A stretch of 64,000 bases of DNA from an uncultured Pseudomonadota bacterium (GCA_946479515.1 CAMLGF010000009.1:1-64000); one strand, 5' to 3'. Counted from the stretch's first letter, positions 16,489-27,041 are shown. Notes: generated by a model from the sequence alone, not told the origin. Program-made: numbers and translations.

Positions 16489-18366
16489 ATGATGGGGAAG
16501 ATCTTCAGCGGCATTTTCCGCGGCCTGGACGTGTTGCGGAAATTCCTGCACCTGGTGCTGCTGCTGTTGATCTTCGGCATCGTCGTCGGCGCCCTGCGCA
16601 CCTCCATTCCGCACATCGCCGGTCACTCGGCGCTGGTCATCCAGCCTTATGGCGAGATCGTCGAGCAGCTCACGGGCAGCCCGGTGGACCAGGCGTTGGC
16701 CAAGGCCCAGGGCAGCGATCTGCCCGAGACCCTGCTCTGGGATCTCACCGACGCGCTGAAGGCCGCGAAGAAGGATCCGCGCATCAGCGCCGTGGTCCTC
16801 GATCTGAACTACATGAGCGGTGGCGGGCAGCCCACGCTGGCCGAGCTCACTGCGGCCATCAAGGATTTCCGCGCGTCCGGCAAGAAGGTGATCGCGTACT
16901 CCACGGCCTTCCTGCAGGAGAGCTACTACGTCGCGGCGGCCGCCGACGAGGTCTACCTCGATCCGCTGGGCCTGGTGGCCATCGACGGCTACGAGCGATA
17001 CCGCACGTATTACAAGGACGTGCTCGAGAAGCTCGGCGTCGAGGTCAACCTGTTCCGCGTCGGCGCCTACAAGAGCGCGGCGGAGGTGTACGTGCGCAAC
17101 GACATGTCGCCCGAGGATCGCGAGGAAAGTCTCGCCTACCTCAATGCGCTGTGGCTCAACTACCGCACGGCGGTCGCCGAGGCGCGTGGTCTCAAGCCCG
17201 ACGACATCTCCAACTACGTTGCCAACCTCGTCCCCACCATGCTGGCCGCCAGGGGCAATGCCGCCCAGGTGGCGCTCAATGCGAAGCTGGTCACCGGCAT
17301 CAAGTCGTCCCTCGAGGTCGAAAAGCGCATCACGCAGCTGGTCGGCAGCGATTCGGGAGAAGACAACATCGAGAAACTGGAATCCGACGAGAGCGATGCC
17401 GGACAGTCGTACAACTCGACTTCGCTCGAGGATTACCTGCGAGTGGTGCATGCCGAGAAGGAAGTTCGCGGCGCCGGCAAGCGCAAGATCGGCGTGATCG
17501 TCGCATCGGGTGAGATCCTCGACGGCTCGCAGCCGCCGGGGGCCGTCGGTGGCGAGACCACCGCCGGGCTCATCCGCGAAGCTCGGGAAGACGACGACGT
17601 GCATGCCATCGTGCTGCGTGTCGACAGCCCTGGCGGCAGCGTGTTCGCTTCCGAACAGATCTATCGGGAGGTGCGCGCGGCACAGGCCGCCGGCAAGCCG
17701 GTGGTGGTATCCATGGGCGACCTGGCGGCTTCGGGCGGCTATTACATCGCCGCCTCAGCCGATGAAATCTGGGCCCATCCATCCACCATCACAGGGTCCA
17801 TCGGCATTTTCGGCGCCATTCCGACGTTCCAGAACACGCTCAGCAAGATCGGCGTGAACGTCGATGGCGTGGGCACCACGAATCTCAGCGGCCAGCTGCG
17901 CATCGACCGTCCGCTGGGCGAGGACGCGAAAGTGCTGCTGCAGTCGTACATCGAACGCGGTTACGAACAATTCCTCGAGCACGTCTCCGAAGGTCGCAAG
18001 AAGAGCCGCGACGAAATTCACGCCATTGCGCAGGGCCGGGTGTGGGTGGGCACCGATGCCATGAACAACGGCCTCGTGGATCATCTCGGCCTGTTCGATC
18101 AGGCCGTGGCGGCGGCCGCCAAACGTGCCGACCTCGGCGACGACTACGACATCGAGTTCATCGAGCCGCCGCTGTCGTGGGCCGAGCAACTGGCGCTGCA
18201 GATTCGCGTCTGGTTCGCGAAGAATGTCGCCGGCGAAGTGGTGGCGCGCGTTCCGGCCCTGCAGGTCGCGCGCGAACTCGAACCCGTGACGCGTGAGTTG
18301 CGGCGCTGGACGCGCATGAACGCGCGGGACCATCGTTACGCCTACTGCTTCTGCGACGTCCGCTGA
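16489..18366 (+). CDS. sppA: signal peptide peptidase SppA, 67K type
   Basis: A 625-residue membrane-anchored serine/lysine protease that cleaves released signal peptides. It has an N-terminal membrane anchor (about 20-40) and tandem crotonase-like domains. The general base K195 is in VGAYKSAAEVY and the nucleophile S415 in DLAASGGYY, so the catalytic dyad spans the two repeats as in E. coli SppA. GTGGAGG (16472-16478) precedes the double ATG at 16489. It starts 24 bp after rplS on the same strand and may be read through from that operon. Confidence 0.93.
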   Translation: MMGKIFSGIFRGLDVLRKFLHLVLLLLIFGIVVGALRTSIPHIAGHSALVIQPYGEIVEQLTGSPVDQALAKAQGSDLPETLLWDLTDALKAAKKDPRISAVVLDLNYMSGGGQPTLAELTAAIKDFRASGKKVIAYSTAFLQESYYVAAAADEVYLDPLGLVAIDGYERYRTYYKDVLEKLGVEVNLFRVGAYKSAAEVYVRNDMSPEDREESLAYLNALWLNYRTAVAEARGLKPDDISNYVANLVPTMLAARGNAAQVALNAKLVTGIKSSLEVEKRITQLVGSDSGEDNIEKLESDESDAGQSYNSTSLEDYLRVVHAEKEVRGAGKRKIGVIVASGEILDGSQPPGAVGGETTAGLIREAREDDDVHAIVLRVDSPGGSVFASEQIYREVRAAQAAGKPVVVSMGDLAASGGYYIAASADEIWAHPSTITGSIGIFGAIPTFQNTLSKIGVNVDGVGTTNLSGQLRIDRPLGEDAKVLLQSYIERGYEQFLEHVSEGRKKSRDEIHAIAQGRVWVGTDAMNNGLVDHLGLFDQAVAAAAKRADLGDDYDIEFIEPPLSWAEQLALQIRVWFAKNVAGEVVARVPALQVARELEPVTRELRRWTRMNARDHRYAYCFCDVR

Positions 18367-18547
18367 CGCGCGTCCCGGACGACCCGACGCGCAGCCTGGG
18401 CGTCGGCCGCGGGCGATCCTCGTCAGCCATATGGTGCTCGCGCTGTACGACATCTCCCGCCGGGATGTAATCCGCGTCCGCCGGCCGATGTCCGACGGAT
18501 CGCATAAATCCTTCCTACCGGCAGGTCAGCGTCACTGAAGCGCTGCT

Positions 18548-18568
18548 CTCGCGGCGTCCTGCCGCGAG
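18548..18568 (+). other. hairpin in the sppA-lipoprotein intergenic region
   Basis: The 18367-18627 gap holds no gene. It contains a perfect 8-bp stem (18548-18555 CTCGCGGC with 18561-18568 GCCGCGAG, loop GTCCT) without a T-tract, 60 bp before the next start. It could be a weak terminator or a leader structure. Confidence 0.35.
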
Positions 18569-18627
18569 CCGGTGCATCGGCGGTGTGTAGTTGCACTGTC
18601 GTCATTCAGCGTCAGGAAGGAACTCCC

Positions 18628-19314
18628 ATGAGCAATTTTTCCAATGTCGCGCGCAGCGCGATGATCACCGCATTGTTGGTCAGCCTGACCGGATGCGGCG
18701 GGGGCGGCGGGTCTGACAGCCCGCAGCAATCGAACCCACCACCGCCGGCGCCCGCGCCGACACCGCCACCCGCGCCGCCGCCCGCCAGTCCGACACCGCC
18801 GGTGTCGAGCACGGTGCAGGACCTTACCGACGGCCACAAGGTGGGCGCCGACCGCTGGCCGAATCCGCAAACCGATGGCAGTCCCATCGGCGAATTCACC
18901 TGCGTCGTGAACCCGCCGCAGACCTTCGAGCTGCATGCGCACCTGTCGATCCTGGTCAACAACGAGCCGCAGGCGATCCCTCACTACCTGGGCGCCGCGC
19001 CGGCGGGGGATACGCACTGCTTCTACCAGATCCACGCCGATGACTCGTCGGGCAGGATCCACGTGACGCCGGCGGCGGCCGGCAGCACCTACACGCTGGG
19101 CCAGCTGTTCGAGATCTGGGGCCAGCCGTTGACCAACACCAACGTGGCGGGCATCGAGGGCCTGCCGATCGAGGTGTACGTCACGGACAACGGCACGGTG
19201 ACCAAGGTGGAAGACACCGAGTGGAGCAGCATCGAGCTCAAGAGCCACCGCGAGATCACCATCGAGGCGGGGACGCCGCTCGAAGAGATCCCCAACTTCA
19301 CCTGGACGGACTGA
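18628..19314 (+). CDS. lipoprotein of unknown function with proline-rich linker
   Basis: A 228-residue lipoprotein. The signal peptide ends at lipobox LTGC (lipidated C23), followed by GGGGG and a serine/aspartate pair; no Asp is at +2, so outer-membrane sorting is likely. A Pro/Ala-rich tether spans about 35-65. The C-terminal domain (about 70-228) has two cysteines (in FTCVVN and HCFYQIH) and many His/Asp residues (HAHLSILV, IHADDSSGRIHV). I do not recognise this domain. AGGAAGG (18614-18620) precedes the ATG. It stands alone, convergent with tdh. Confidence 0.82.
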   Translation: MSNFSNVARSAMITALLVSLTGCGGGGGSDSPQQSNPPPPAPAPTPPPAPPPASPTPPVSSTVQDLTDGHKVGADRWPNPQTDGSPIGEFTCVVNPPQTFELHAHLSILVNNEPQAIPHYLGAAPAGDTHCFYQIHADDSSGRIHVTPAAAGSTYTLGQLFEIWGQPLTNTNVAGIEGLPIEVYVTDNGTVTKVEDTEWSSIELKSHREITIEAGTPLEEIPNFTWTD

Positions 19315-19324
19315 GCCGCAATGG

Positions 19325-19354
19325 GGCGGGCATGGTCCGACGACCATGTCCGCC
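19325..19354. terminator. strong hairpin between convergent genes
   Basis: A 13-bp stem (19325-19337 with 19342-19354, one G-T wobble) and a 4-base loop CGAC lie in the 54-bp gap between the lipoprotein gene and tdh. There is no T-tract on either side. Its position suggests a bidirectional terminator or mRNA 3'-end stabiliser. Confidence 0.55.
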
Positions 19355-19368
19355 GCCGCGTTCCCTGA

Positions 19369-20403
19369 CTAGTTCAGCGTGCTCCAGTCGAGGATGACCT
19401 TACCTGACTGGCCCGATCCCATGGTCTCGAAGCCCTTCTGGAATTCCTGGATCGGGAAGTGATGCGTGATCACCGGCGTGATGTCGAGGCCGGCCTGCAG
19501 CAATGCTGCCATCTTGTACCAGGTCTCGAACATCTCGCGACCGTAGATGCCGCGCATGTTGAGACCCTTGAAGATCACCTGGTTCCAGTCGATGGCGGTG
19601 TCGCCGGGAGGGATGCCCAGCAACGCCACGCTGCCGCCATGGTGCATGGTCCGGAGCATGTCGCGGAACGCCGTGGGATTGCCGGACATCTCGAGACCCA
19701 CGTCGAAGCCTTCCTGCATGCCGAGCTCCCGCATGACGTCGTCGAGCTTCTCGCGCGCGACGTTGACGGTGCGCGTGGCGCCCATCCTGCCGGCGAGCCC
19801 CAGCCGGTAGTCGTTCACGTCGGTGATCACCACGTTGCGCGCTCCGACGCGCTTGGCGATCGCCACGGCCATGATGCCGATGGGACCGGCGCCGGTGATC
19901 AGCACGTCTTCGCCCACCATGTTGAAGGCAAGCGCCGTGTGCGTGGCGTTGCCGAAAGGATCGAGAATGCTGGCGATGTCGTCGGTGATGGCATCGGGCA
20001 ACTTGAAGGCGTTGCTGGCGGGAATCACCAGATACTCGGCGAAGCAGCCCTGGCGATCGACACCCACGCCCACGGTGTGGATGCAGAGGTGCCGCCTGCC
20101 GGCACGGCAGTTGCGGCAATAGCCGCAGGTGATGTGGCCTTCGCCCGAGACCCGGTCGCCGATGGCGAAACCGCGCACTTCGCTGCCCATGTCGACGATG
20201 CGGCCGACGTATTCATGGCCCACGGCCATGGGCACGGGAATGGTCTTCTGCGCCCAGGCATCCCAGTGATAGATGTGCATGTCGGTGCCGCAGATCGCCG
20301 TCTTGCCGATCTTGATGAGCACGTCGTTCGGCCCGACTCTGGGGACCTCGATGTCTTTCATCCAGATGCCGGGCCTGGCTTCACTCTTGACCAGCGCCTT
20401 CAT
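19369..20403 (-). CDS. tdh: L-threonine 3-dehydrogenase
   Basis: A 344-residue zinc-dependent medium-chain dehydrogenase that oxidises L-threonine to 2-amino-3-ketobutyrate with NAD+. The catalytic zinc site includes C38 (TAICGTD) and H63-E64 (GHEYVG). The structural zinc lobe is [15 protein letters not shown]. The Rossmann glycine motif is GAGPIG. The ATG overlaps the kbl stop by 4 bases (ATGA), so the two are translationally coupled. The length matches E. coli Tdh (341). Confidence 0.96.
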   Translation of the reverse strand: MKALVKSEARPGIWMKDIEVPRVGPNDVLIKIGKTAICGTDMHIYHWDAWAQKTIPVPMAVGHEYVGRIVDMGSEVRGFAIGDRVSGEGHITCGYCRNCRAGRRHLCIHTVGVGVDRQGCFAEYLVIPASNAFKLPDAITDDIASILDPFGNATHTALAFNMVGEDVLITGAGPIGIMAVAIAKRVGARNVVITDVNDYRLGLAGRMGATRTVNVAREKLDDVMRELGMQEGFDVGLEMSGNPTAFRDMLRTMHHGGSVALLGIPPGDTAIDWNQVIFKGLNMRGIYGREMFETWYKMAALLQAGLDITPVITHHFPIQEFQKGFETMGSGQSGKVILDWSTLN

Positions 20404-21587
20404 TGCACGAGCTCCAGTTCGCGGCCCACCTCGATGAAGGCGGCCAGCGCGCGCTCCAGTTGCGCCTCGGTCAGTGCCGCGGACATCTGCGTGCGGATGC
20501 GTGCCTCGCCGCGCGGCACCACGGGGAACGAGAAGCCGATGACGTACACGCCCGCGGCCAGCAGCCGGTCGGCGAACCGCGCCGCCAGCGCGGCATCGCC
20601 TATCATTACGGGGATGATGGGGTGTTCTCCCGGCAGTAGTTGGAAACCCGCGGCGCTCAGGCCGGCACGGAACCTGCGTGCATGCGCGAACAGAGTGGCG
20701 CGCAATTCGGGCATGTGCTCCACCATGTCGAGGGCGCGCAAGGTCACGGCCGCGACCACGGGCGGAATGCTGTTGGAGAAGAGATAGGGCCGGGAGCGCT
20801 GACGCAGCCAGGCAATGGCGCTGGCCCTGCCGCTGGTGTAGCCGCCGCTGCCGCCGCCCAGCGCCTTGCCGAACGTGCCGGTGAGAAAATCGACGCGTCC
20901 CAGCACGCCGCAGTGTTCGATGGAACCGCGGCCGCCGGCGCCCAAAAATCCGGTGGCATGCGAGTCGTCGACCATGACCAGTGCGCCATAGCGGTCGGCG
21001 AGATCGCAGATCTGCTTCAGCGGCGCGATGCTGCCGTCCATGGAGAACACGCCGTCGGTGGCGATCATTCGCGTGCGGCAGTCCTGCGTGTCCCGCAGAT
21101 GCTGTTCAAGCCCGGCGAGGTCGCGGTTGGCGTATCGCAGGCGCCGCGCCTTGCAGAGGCGAATGCCGTCGATGATCGAGGCGTGGTTCAACGCGTCCGA
21201 AATGATGGCGTCCTGCTCGCCGAGAACGGTTTCGAACAGGCCGCCGTTCGCGTCCCAGCAGGAGGAGTAGAGAATGGTGTCCTCGGTGCCTAGGAAGCGC
21301 GTGAGCGCGGCTTCGAGCTGCTTGTGCACCGTCTGCGTTCCACAGATGAAGCGCACCGAGGCCATGCCATAGCCGTAGCGGTCGATGGCGCGGTGCGCCG
21401 CCTCGCGAATGGCCGGATGGCTGGCGAGGCCGAGATAGTTGTTGGCGCAGAGGTTGACCACCTCCGCGTCATTGGCGCGGATCTGGCCGGCCTGCGGGCT
21501 GGCGATCACGCGCTCGGATTTGAACAGCCCCTGCTCGCGGAGCTCGGCCAGCTGGTTGTCGAAACGTTGATAGAAGGCGGCGTCCAC
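20400..21587 (-). CDS. kbl: 2-amino-3-ketobutyrate CoA ligase (glycine C-acetyltransferase)
   Basis: A 395-residue alpha-oxoamine synthase (PLP) that cleaves 2-amino-3-ketobutyrate with CoA to glycine and acetyl-CoA. It has [39 protein letters not shown] and the PLP lysine in [10 protein letters not shown]. The start needed a decision. A TTG at 21618-21620 lies inside a -10 box (TATAAT, 21620-21625 minus), so it cannot be on that mRNA. GTG at 21585-21587 has GGTGA five bases upstream and aligns with the E. coli start four residues before FYQ. GTG at 21594-21596 is the alternative. First gene of kbl-tdh. Confidence 0.93.
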   Translation of the reverse strand: MDAAFYQRFDNQLAELREQGLFKSERVIASPQAGQIRANDAEVVNLCANNYLGLASHPAIREAAHRAIDRYGYGMASVRFICGTQTVHKQLEAALTRFLGTEDTILYSSCWDANGGLFETVLGEQDAIISDALNHASIIDGIRLCKARRLRYANRDLAGLEQHLRDTQDCRTRMIATDGVFSMDGSIAPLKQICDLADRYGALVMVDDSHATGFLGAGGRGSIEHCGVLGRVDFLTGTFGKALGGGSGGYTSGRASAIAWLRQRSRPYLFSNSIPPVVAAVTLRALDMVEHMPELRATLFAHARRFRAGLSAAGFQLLPGEHPIIPVMIGDAALAARFADRLLAAGVYVIGFSFPVVPRGEARIRTQMSAALTEAQLERALAAFIEVGRELELVQ

Positions 21588-21619
21588 GTACGTCACCGGC
21601 GTAAAGGGAATTGGGCGCA

Positions 21620-21627
21620 ATTATACT
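21620..21627. promoter_or_regulatory. overlapping divergent -10 boxes, kbl / hslR
   Basis: TATAAT on the minus strand (21620-21625) and TATACT on the plus strand (21622-21627) overlap by four bases. The plus box lies 8 bases before the hslR ATG. Two polymerases could not occupy both at once. The boxes are seen directly; the regulation is inferred. Confidence 0.55.
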
Positions 21628-21635
21628 GGCCCGCC

Positions 21636-22061
21636 ATGGGCAGACCGGAATTTGCAGAAGGCGCGGGCGAAGAGGGCGGGGGCACCAGCCTGCGCATCGA
21701 TCGCTGGCTGTGGTGCGTGCGGCATTTCAAGTCCCGCACGCTGGCGGCCGATGCGGTCGCCGGCGGCAAAGTCCACCTGAACGGCAGCCGGGTGAAACCT
21801 GCGCATGCGCTGCGGGTGGGCGACCGGGTGGCCATCACCCGTCCCGGGTATGTGTTCGAATGCGAAGTGCTGGCCTTGCCGAGGGCGCGCGGCTCGGCGC
21901 CGATCGCGCAGGCCTGCTACGCCGAGATCGCGGCATCGAAGACCGCGCGCGAGAAATTCACCGAGCAGTCGCGGCTGGCATCGGCTCTGCGGCCGCAGTC
22001 GCTGGAGCGTCCGGACAAGCACGGCCGCCGCGAGCTGCGCCGCCTGCGCGGTCGGGACTGA
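21636..22061 (+). CDS. hslR: S4-domain RNA-binding protein HslR (Hsp15)
   Basis: A 141-residue protein with an N-terminal S4 fold (LRIDRWLWCVRHFKSRTLA, then GGKVHLNGSRVKPAH) and a basic C-terminal tail (HGRRELRRLRGRD). Hsp15 binds the 50S subunit carrying a stalled nascent-chain tRNA and helps recycling. The ATG at 21636 is taken from family alignment; no Shine-Dalgarno is present and a -10 box lies immediately upstream, so the mRNA may be leaderless. yhhQ follows 10 bp later. Confidence 0.92.
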   Translation: MGRPEFAEGAGEEGGGTSLRIDRWLWCVRHFKSRTLAADAVAGGKVHLNGSRVKPAHALRVGDRVAITRPGYVFECEVLALPRARGSAPIAQACYAEIAASKTAREKFTEQSRLASALRPQSLERPDKHGRRELRRLRGRD

Positions 22062-22071
22062 GGTACCCCCA

Positions 22072-22839
22072 ATGCGGACCATGGATCAACGCGCCAACCG
22101 GCTGTTCATCATCCTTGCCGGCTTCTTTCTCACCAATGCGCTGATCGCCGAGTTCGTCGGGGTGAAGATCTTCGCGCTCGAGGAATCGCTGGGCGCCGCG
22201 CCTTTCGAATGGTCGCTGTTCGGCATCAGCGGCACGCTGAATTTCACCGCGGGTGTACTGCTGTGGCCCTTCGTGTTCATCATGACGGATGTGATCAACG
22301 AGTATTTTGGCGTGCGCGGCGTGCGCCTGATTTCCTGGATCGCGGTGTTGTTCATCGCCTATGCGTTTGTGGCCGCCTACGCGGCCATTTCCCTGGCGCC
22401 TGCCGCGTTCTGGGTGGAAGCGAATGCCGCCCTCGGCGTGCCCGACGTGCAGAAGGCCTATGCGGTGGTGTTCGGCCAGGGCCTGTGGACCATCTGCGGT
22501 TCCATCATCGCCTTCCTCGTCGGGCAGCTCATCGACGTGGCCATCTTCCACCGCATCCTCAAGATCACCGGCGATCGCATGGTGTGGCTGCGTGCCACGG
22601 CATCCACCGCCGTATCGCAGCTGCTCGACAGCTTCATCGTGCTGTACATCGCCTTCGTGATCGGGCCGCAGCACTGGTCGATTCCGCAGTTCCTCGCCGT
22701 GGGCACGGTGAACTACGTCTACAAGATGTCTGCCGCCATCGTATTGATCCCGCTGCTGTACCTGGCGCGCGCCGGAATCAAGGGGTATCTGGGTGCGGAC
22801 GAGGCCCGTCGCCTGCAACGGGAAGCCGCGTCGGACTGA
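22072..22839 (+). CDS. yhhQ: queuosine-precursor transporter, YhhQ/VUT family
   Basis: A 255-residue inner-membrane protein with about six hydrophobic segments (about 12-35, 58-80, 85-110, 140-165, 180-205, 215-240). It carries the family signature region FIMTDVINEYFG after the second segment. Known members import preQ0/preQ1 for tRNA queuosine. The ATG at 22072 follows TGAGGT with suitable spacing; an ATG three codons later is possible. It follows hslR in the same direction. Confidence 0.88.
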   Translation: MRTMDQRANRLFIILAGFFLTNALIAEFVGVKIFALEESLGAAPFEWSLFGISGTLNFTAGVLLWPFVFIMTDVINEYFGVRGVRLISWIAVLFIAYAFVAAYAAISLAPAAFWVEANAALGVPDVQKAYAVVFGQGLWTICGSIIAFLVGQLIDVAIFHRILKITGDRMVWLRATASTAVSQLLDSFIVLYIAFVIGPQHWSIPQFLAVGTVNYVYKMSAAIVLIPLLYLARAGIKGYLGADEARRLQREAASD

Positions 22840-22865
22840 GCGCGGCGAGTCGGCCGGTTCTCAAG

Positions 22866-23684
22866 CTAATTGAGCAGCGCGGCCAGTCGCCGGCGCCAGC
22901 CCGCCAGGCGCGCGTCCCCGGGCGGCAGCAGCGCGAAGGCCTGCAGCAGGTCCTCGCGGCCGGCGCGCGTGGCGAAGGCGCGGTCGCCCTGCATGCGGGT
23001 CAGCAGCGTTTCAATGGCCGCTTCGTGGCTGCCTCCCAGCAAGGAGCGCGCCGCGCTGGCGCGATCGGCATCGTTGCGGGCCGCTTCGCTGGTGGCCAGC
23101 GCGGCGAAATGGATCACCGCGCGCACCGTGTTCGTGTCCGGATCACTCTGCGACTGCGGCGGCAACTGCCCGAGGACCCTGGACGCGCCGACGACGTCGC
23201 CGGACAGAGCGAGATAGCGGGCCAGGTCGCGACGGGCGTCCAAGTTGCCCGGGTCGCGCTCCGCGATATCGCGCAGGCGCGCCACCGCGCCGGCGAAGTC
23301 GCCGTGCCGGGCGAGCTCCCGCGCCGACTCGTGTTCGGCCGCCGAGGCCCGAGGCAGGTGCGGTTCCAGGAACGCGCGCACGCCCGCCAGTGGCTGCGCG
23401 CCGACGAACTCGTCGACCACGCGCCCATTGCGGAACAACTTCACGGCCGGGATGCCGCGGATCTGGAACTGCTGTGCCAGATCCTGGTTCTCGTCCGTGT
23501 TGACCTTGACCACCTTCACCTTGCCCGGGTTTTCACTCGCCACCTGCTCGAGCACCGGAGCCAGCGCGCGACAGGGGCCGCACCACGGGGCCCAGAAGTC
23601 CACGAGCACCGGTTGTTCGGTCGAAGCGCTGAGGACTTCGGCAGGGAAGCTGGCCGTGTTCACGGCGGAGACGGATGCACTCAT
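22866..23684 (-). CDS. cnoX: thioredoxin-fold chaperedoxin CnoX (YbbN)
   Basis: A 272-residue protein with an N-terminal thioredoxin domain (about 5-112) and a C-terminal TPR-like helical region (about 118-272). The redox motif is WCGPC (C35/C38), fully present here, whereas E. coli CnoX has SxxC. So this protein may be redox-active as well as a holdase delivering clients to GroEL. The ATG at 23684 follows GGGA on the minus strand; longer in-frame starts lack family support. It is divergent from putA. Confidence 0.9.
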   Translation of the reverse strand: MSASVSAVNTASFPAEVLSASTEQPVLVDFWAPWCGPCRALAPVLEQVASENPGKVKVVKVNTDENQDLAQQFQIRGIPAVKLFRNGRVVDEFVGAQPLAGVRAFLEPHLPRASAAEHESARELARHGDFAGAVARLRDIAERDPGNLDARRDLARYLALSGDVVGASRVLGQLPPQSQSDPDTNTVRAVIHFAALATSEAARNDADRASAARSLLGGSHEAAIETLLTRMQGDRAFATRAGREDLLQAFALLPPGDARLAGWRRRLAALLN

Positions 23685-23720
23685 GTTCCCGGCTATTGGG
23701 ACGGCCGGCGGTGAATTCAA

Positions 23721-23726
23721 TAGAAT
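23721..23726 (+). promoter_or_regulatory. -10-like element before putA
   Basis: TAGAAT at 23721-23726 lies 7 bases before the putA ATG, with a possible TTGGGA (23696-23701) 19 bp upstream. This predicts a leaderless or nearly leaderless putA mRNA. Confidence 0.45.
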
Positions 23727-23733
23727 TTCCGGC

Positions 23734-26700
23734 ATGACAAAGTTCCCATCGTTAAATGGGGCGGACTCCGTCGCGAGATCGCTCCGAGAAGCCATCAACC
23801 CGCATTATCTCGCGGAAGAACAATCACTTGTGCGCGCGCTCGCCGACCGGGCGCGACTCGCGCCCGAAATCGCCAACGCCGTCGGCAGCCGCGCGCTGGC
23901 GCTGGTGCAGGCCGTGCGCAGCGCGCGGGGAAGCGGTGGGGCGCTCGACGCCTTCCTGCGCGAGTACAGCCTGGCATCGCGCGAAGGCGTGATCCTCATG
24001 TGCCTGGCCGAGGCGCTGCTGCGTATTCCCGACGGTGAGACCGCCGATCGGCTGATCGCCGACAAGATCCCGAGCGGCGCCTGGGACGAGCACCTCGGCG
24101 ATTCGGACTCGGTGCTGGTGAACGCTTCGACCTGGGGACTCATGCTCACCGGCCGGGTGATCAACCTGGATCGCGGCGAGGTGGGTGAAGCACGCTCCTG
24201 GTATGCGCGCCTGGTGGGGAAGTTAGGCGAACCGGTGGCGCGTGCGGCCCTCAAGCAGGCCATGCGCATTCTCGGCCACCAGTTCGTGATGGGCCGGGAC
24301 ATCGACAGTGCGCTGGCGCGTGCCGCCGGCAAGGACGAGCGCGATTACCGGTACTCGTTCGACATGCTGGGTGAGGCGGCCCTGACACGGGCCGATGCCG
24401 GGCGCTACCGCGAGAAATACGCGCAGGCGATCGCCGCGGTGGGCAAGGCCGTCTCGCAGCGCGAGTCCATCACCGCCCGGCACAGCATCTCCATCAAACT
24501 ATCGGCGCTGCATCCCCGCTACGAGTTCGCGCAGTCGGGCCGGGTCATGGCCGAGCTCTTTCCGGTGGTCGAGGATCTGGTGCGCCGCGCGCGCGACGCC
24601 GGCATCGGCGTGACGCTCGATGCCGAGGAGGCGGATCGTCTGGAGATCTCCCTGCTGCTGGTCGAGAAGATCCTGCGCAGCGAGGCCACGCGCGGATATG
24701 GGGGCTTCGGCCTCGCCGTGCAGGCCTACCAGAAGCGCGCGCTGCCGACTCTGGAATGGCTGCTGCGAACCACGCGCGCGGCGGACCGGCGCATCACGCT
24801 GCGACTGGTCAAGGGGGCTTACTGGGACAGCGAGATCAAGCGCGCGCAGGAACGCGGCCTTGCCGGCTACCCGGTGTTCACGCGCAAACCGAATACCGAC
24901 GTGTCGTATCTCGCCTGCGCCCGATTGCTGGAGAGCGCCGGGGACCGCATCTACCCGCAGTTCGCAACCCACAACGCGCACACCATCGCGCACGTGGCGG
25001 AGCTGTTCGGCGATCCGGCGCGGTTCGAGTTCCAGCGCCTGCATGGCATGGGAGCCGAGCTGTACGACGGCGTCGTCCGGGGTCCGTGGGGAAAATACGC
25101 CTGCCGCGTGTACGCACCGGTGGGCGCGCACGAGGACCTGCTGCCCTATCTAGTCCGCCGCCTGCTCGAGAACGGCGCCAACACTTCGTTCGTCAATCGC
25201 ATCGTCGATGCCAGCCTGCCGGCGGAGGAGGTGGTGGCGGATCCCATCGCCGAAGTGGATGCGCTGGAACGCGTGGCGCATCCGCGCATTCCCCTGCCCG
25301 TGAACCTGTTCGCGCCGGAGCGCCTGAACTCCAGAGGCTTGAACTTCGCCGATGGTCCGGCGGTGCAGGGGCTGCTGAGGGACTGCGAACGCGCATCGCA
25401 GCAGCCCTGGAGCGCGGCGCCCCTGGTTGCTTCCGCGGCGCGCGTGAGCGGTCCGGCGTTGACGCTGGTGAACCCGGCCAACACCGCGGAATCCATCGGC
25501 ACCGTCGTTCACGCAGACGCCGGCATCGTCGCGGCGGCCGTCGGTGCCGCCGCGCAGGCGCAGGAAGAATGGGATGCCATGGGCGGCGAGAAGCGCGCGC
25601 TGATACTCGAGCGGGCGGCCGTGCTCTTCGAGGAGCACACTGCGTCCCTGGTGGCGCGCTGTGTGCGCGAGGCGGGTAAGACGCTTCCCGACGCCATCGG
25701 CGAAGTGCGCGAAGCGGTCGATTTCCTGCGCTACTACGCAGCGCGCGCGCGTCGCGATTTTTCCCACGAGGTGGCGCTGCCCGGGCCCACCGGCGAACGC
25801 AATCTGCTTCGCCTGCGAGGCAAGGGCGTGTTCGGCTGCATCTCGCCCTGGAATTTTCCCCTGGCCATCTACACCGGGCAGGTGGCCGCCGCGCTCGCGG
25901 CCGGCAATGCCGTGGTCGCCAAGCCCGCGGAGCAGACGCCGCTCACCGCGGCCCACGCCACCGGGCTGCTTCTGCAGGCCGGCCTGCCGCCCGAGGTGCT
26001 GCAGTTCGTGCCGGGCGACGGCGCCACGGTGGGCGCGGCGCTCAGCGGCGATCCGCGGCTCGCGGGCATCGTCTTCACCGGCTCGACCGAGACGGCGCGG
26101 CTCATCGAACGATCGATGGCGGCGCGCCCGGGGGCGATTGGCACATTGATCGCCGAGACCGGTGGCTTGAACGTGATGCTGGCGGACAGCTCGGCGCTGG
26201 CGGAACAGCTGGTGCTCGACGTGGTGCAGTCCGGATTCAACAGCGCCGGACAGCGCTGCTCGGCGCTGCGCATCCTGCTGGTTCAGGAGGAGATCGCGCC
26301 ACGCGTGAAGATGCTGCTGGCCGGCTGCATGGACGAGATGGTGATCGGCGATCCCGGCAGCCTGGCCACGGATGTGGGACCGGTGATCGACGACGATGCC
26401 CTGCGAATGCTCGAGGCGCACGCGGCGCAGATCACGCGGAACGCGAAGTGGAGTCATCGGGCCCCGCTGGCTGCGGTCGGGCAGGGGCGGTTCTTCGCGC
26501 CGCTGGCCGTGCAGATCGATTCGCTGCAGCAGATGCAGCGCGAAGTCTTCGGCCCCGTCGTTCACCTGCTGCCGTACCGCGCGCAGGACCTCGACGCCGT
26601 GATCGCGGCGGTGAACCAGCTCGGCTTCGGCCTGACACTCGGCATCCACACGCGCATCGACGGCCTGGCGCAGCGTGTGGCGCGGGCACTGCGCGTGGGT

Positions 26701-26895
26701 AATGTCTACATCAACCGGAACATGATCGGCGCGGTGGTCGGCGTGCAGCCCTTCGGAGGCATGGGCCTGTCGGGTACGGGCCCCAAGGCCGGCGGACCGC
26801 ATTACCTGCACCGCATGGCCACCGAGCAGACCATCACCACCAATACGGCCGCCATCGGTGGCAATGCCGGGCTGCTGTCGCTCGCCGCGCGCTGA
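23734..26895 (+). CDS. putA: bifunctional proline dehydrogenase / P5C dehydrogenase (short PutA)
   Basis: A 1053-residue enzyme. The FAD-dependent PRODH barrel (about 130-460) contains [21 protein letters not shown] and [15 protein letters not shown]. The NAD-dependent aldehyde dehydrogenase domain (about 530-1040) has [31 protein letters not shown] (catalytic Glu) and catalytic C842 in GQRCSALR. It oxidises proline to glutamate at the membrane with substrate channelling. It lacks the N-terminal ribbon-helix-helix repressor domain of the 1320-residue E. coli form and the extra C-terminal domain, so it is a minimal type. The ATG is at 23734; no Shine-Dalgarno. Confidence 0.95.
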   Translation: MTKFPSLNGADSVARSLREAINPHYLAEEQSLVRALADRARLAPEIANAVGSRALALVQAVRSARGSGGALDAFLREYSLASREGVILMCLAEALLRIPDGETADRLIADKIPSGAWDEHLGDSDSVLVNASTWGLMLTGRVINLDRGEVGEARSWYARLVGKLGEPVARAALKQAMRILGHQFVMGRDIDSALARAAGKDERDYRYSFDMLGEAALTRADAGRYREKYAQAIAAVGKAVSQRESITARHSISIKLSALHPRYEFAQSGRVMAELFPVVEDLVRRARDAGIGVTLDAEEADRLEISLLLVEKILRSEATRGYGGFGLAVQAYQKRALPTLEWLLRTTRAADRRITLRLVKGAYWDSEIKRAQERGLAGYPVFTRKPNTDVSYLACARLLESAGDRIYPQFATHNAHTIAHVAELFGDPARFEFQRLHGMGAELYDGVVRGPWGKYACRVYAPVGAHEDLLPYLVRRLLENGANTSFVNRIVDASLPAEEVVADPIAEVDALERVAHPRIPLPVNLFAPERLNSRGLNFADGPAVQGLLRDCERASQQPWSAAPLVASAARVSGPALTLVNPANTAESIGTVVHADAGIVAAAVGAAAQAQEEWDAMGGEKRALILERAAVLFEEHTASLVARCVREAGKTLPDAIGEVREAVDFLRYYAARARRDFSHEVALPGPTGERNLLRLRGKGVFGCISPWNFPLAIYTGQVAAALAAGNAVVAKPAEQTPLTAAHATGLLLQAGLPPEVLQFVPGDGATVGAALSGDPRLAGIVFTGSTETARLIERSMAARPGAIGTLIAETGGLNVMLADSSALAEQLVLDVVQSGFNSAGQRCSALRILLVQEEIAPRVKMLLAGCMDEMVIGDPGSLATDVGPVIDDDALRMLEAHAAQITRNAKWSHRAPLAAVGQGRFFAPLAVQIDSLQQMQREVFGPVVHLLPYRAQDLDAVIAAVNQLGFGLTLGIHTRIDGLAQRVARALRVGNVYINRNMIGAVVGVQPFGGMGLSGTGPKAGGPHYLHRMATEQTITTNTAAIGGNAGLLSLAAR

Positions 26896-27041
26896 GGCGG
26901 CTACCACGCCGGCGGGCCGCCGCGCGTGGGGAAAGTGAGCACTGTGTCGCGGGGCAGGAAGGCCGGCCGGGAGTCTTGCCCCTAACGTCCTCCCCGAATC
27001 CGCCGATAGCAGAGAGACGCGATTCGGAGAGGATGGAGTCG

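Noticed and set aside
25150..26907. 585-codon minus-strand frame opposite putA
   Set aside because: Shadow of putA; composition typical of antisense GC-rich frames.
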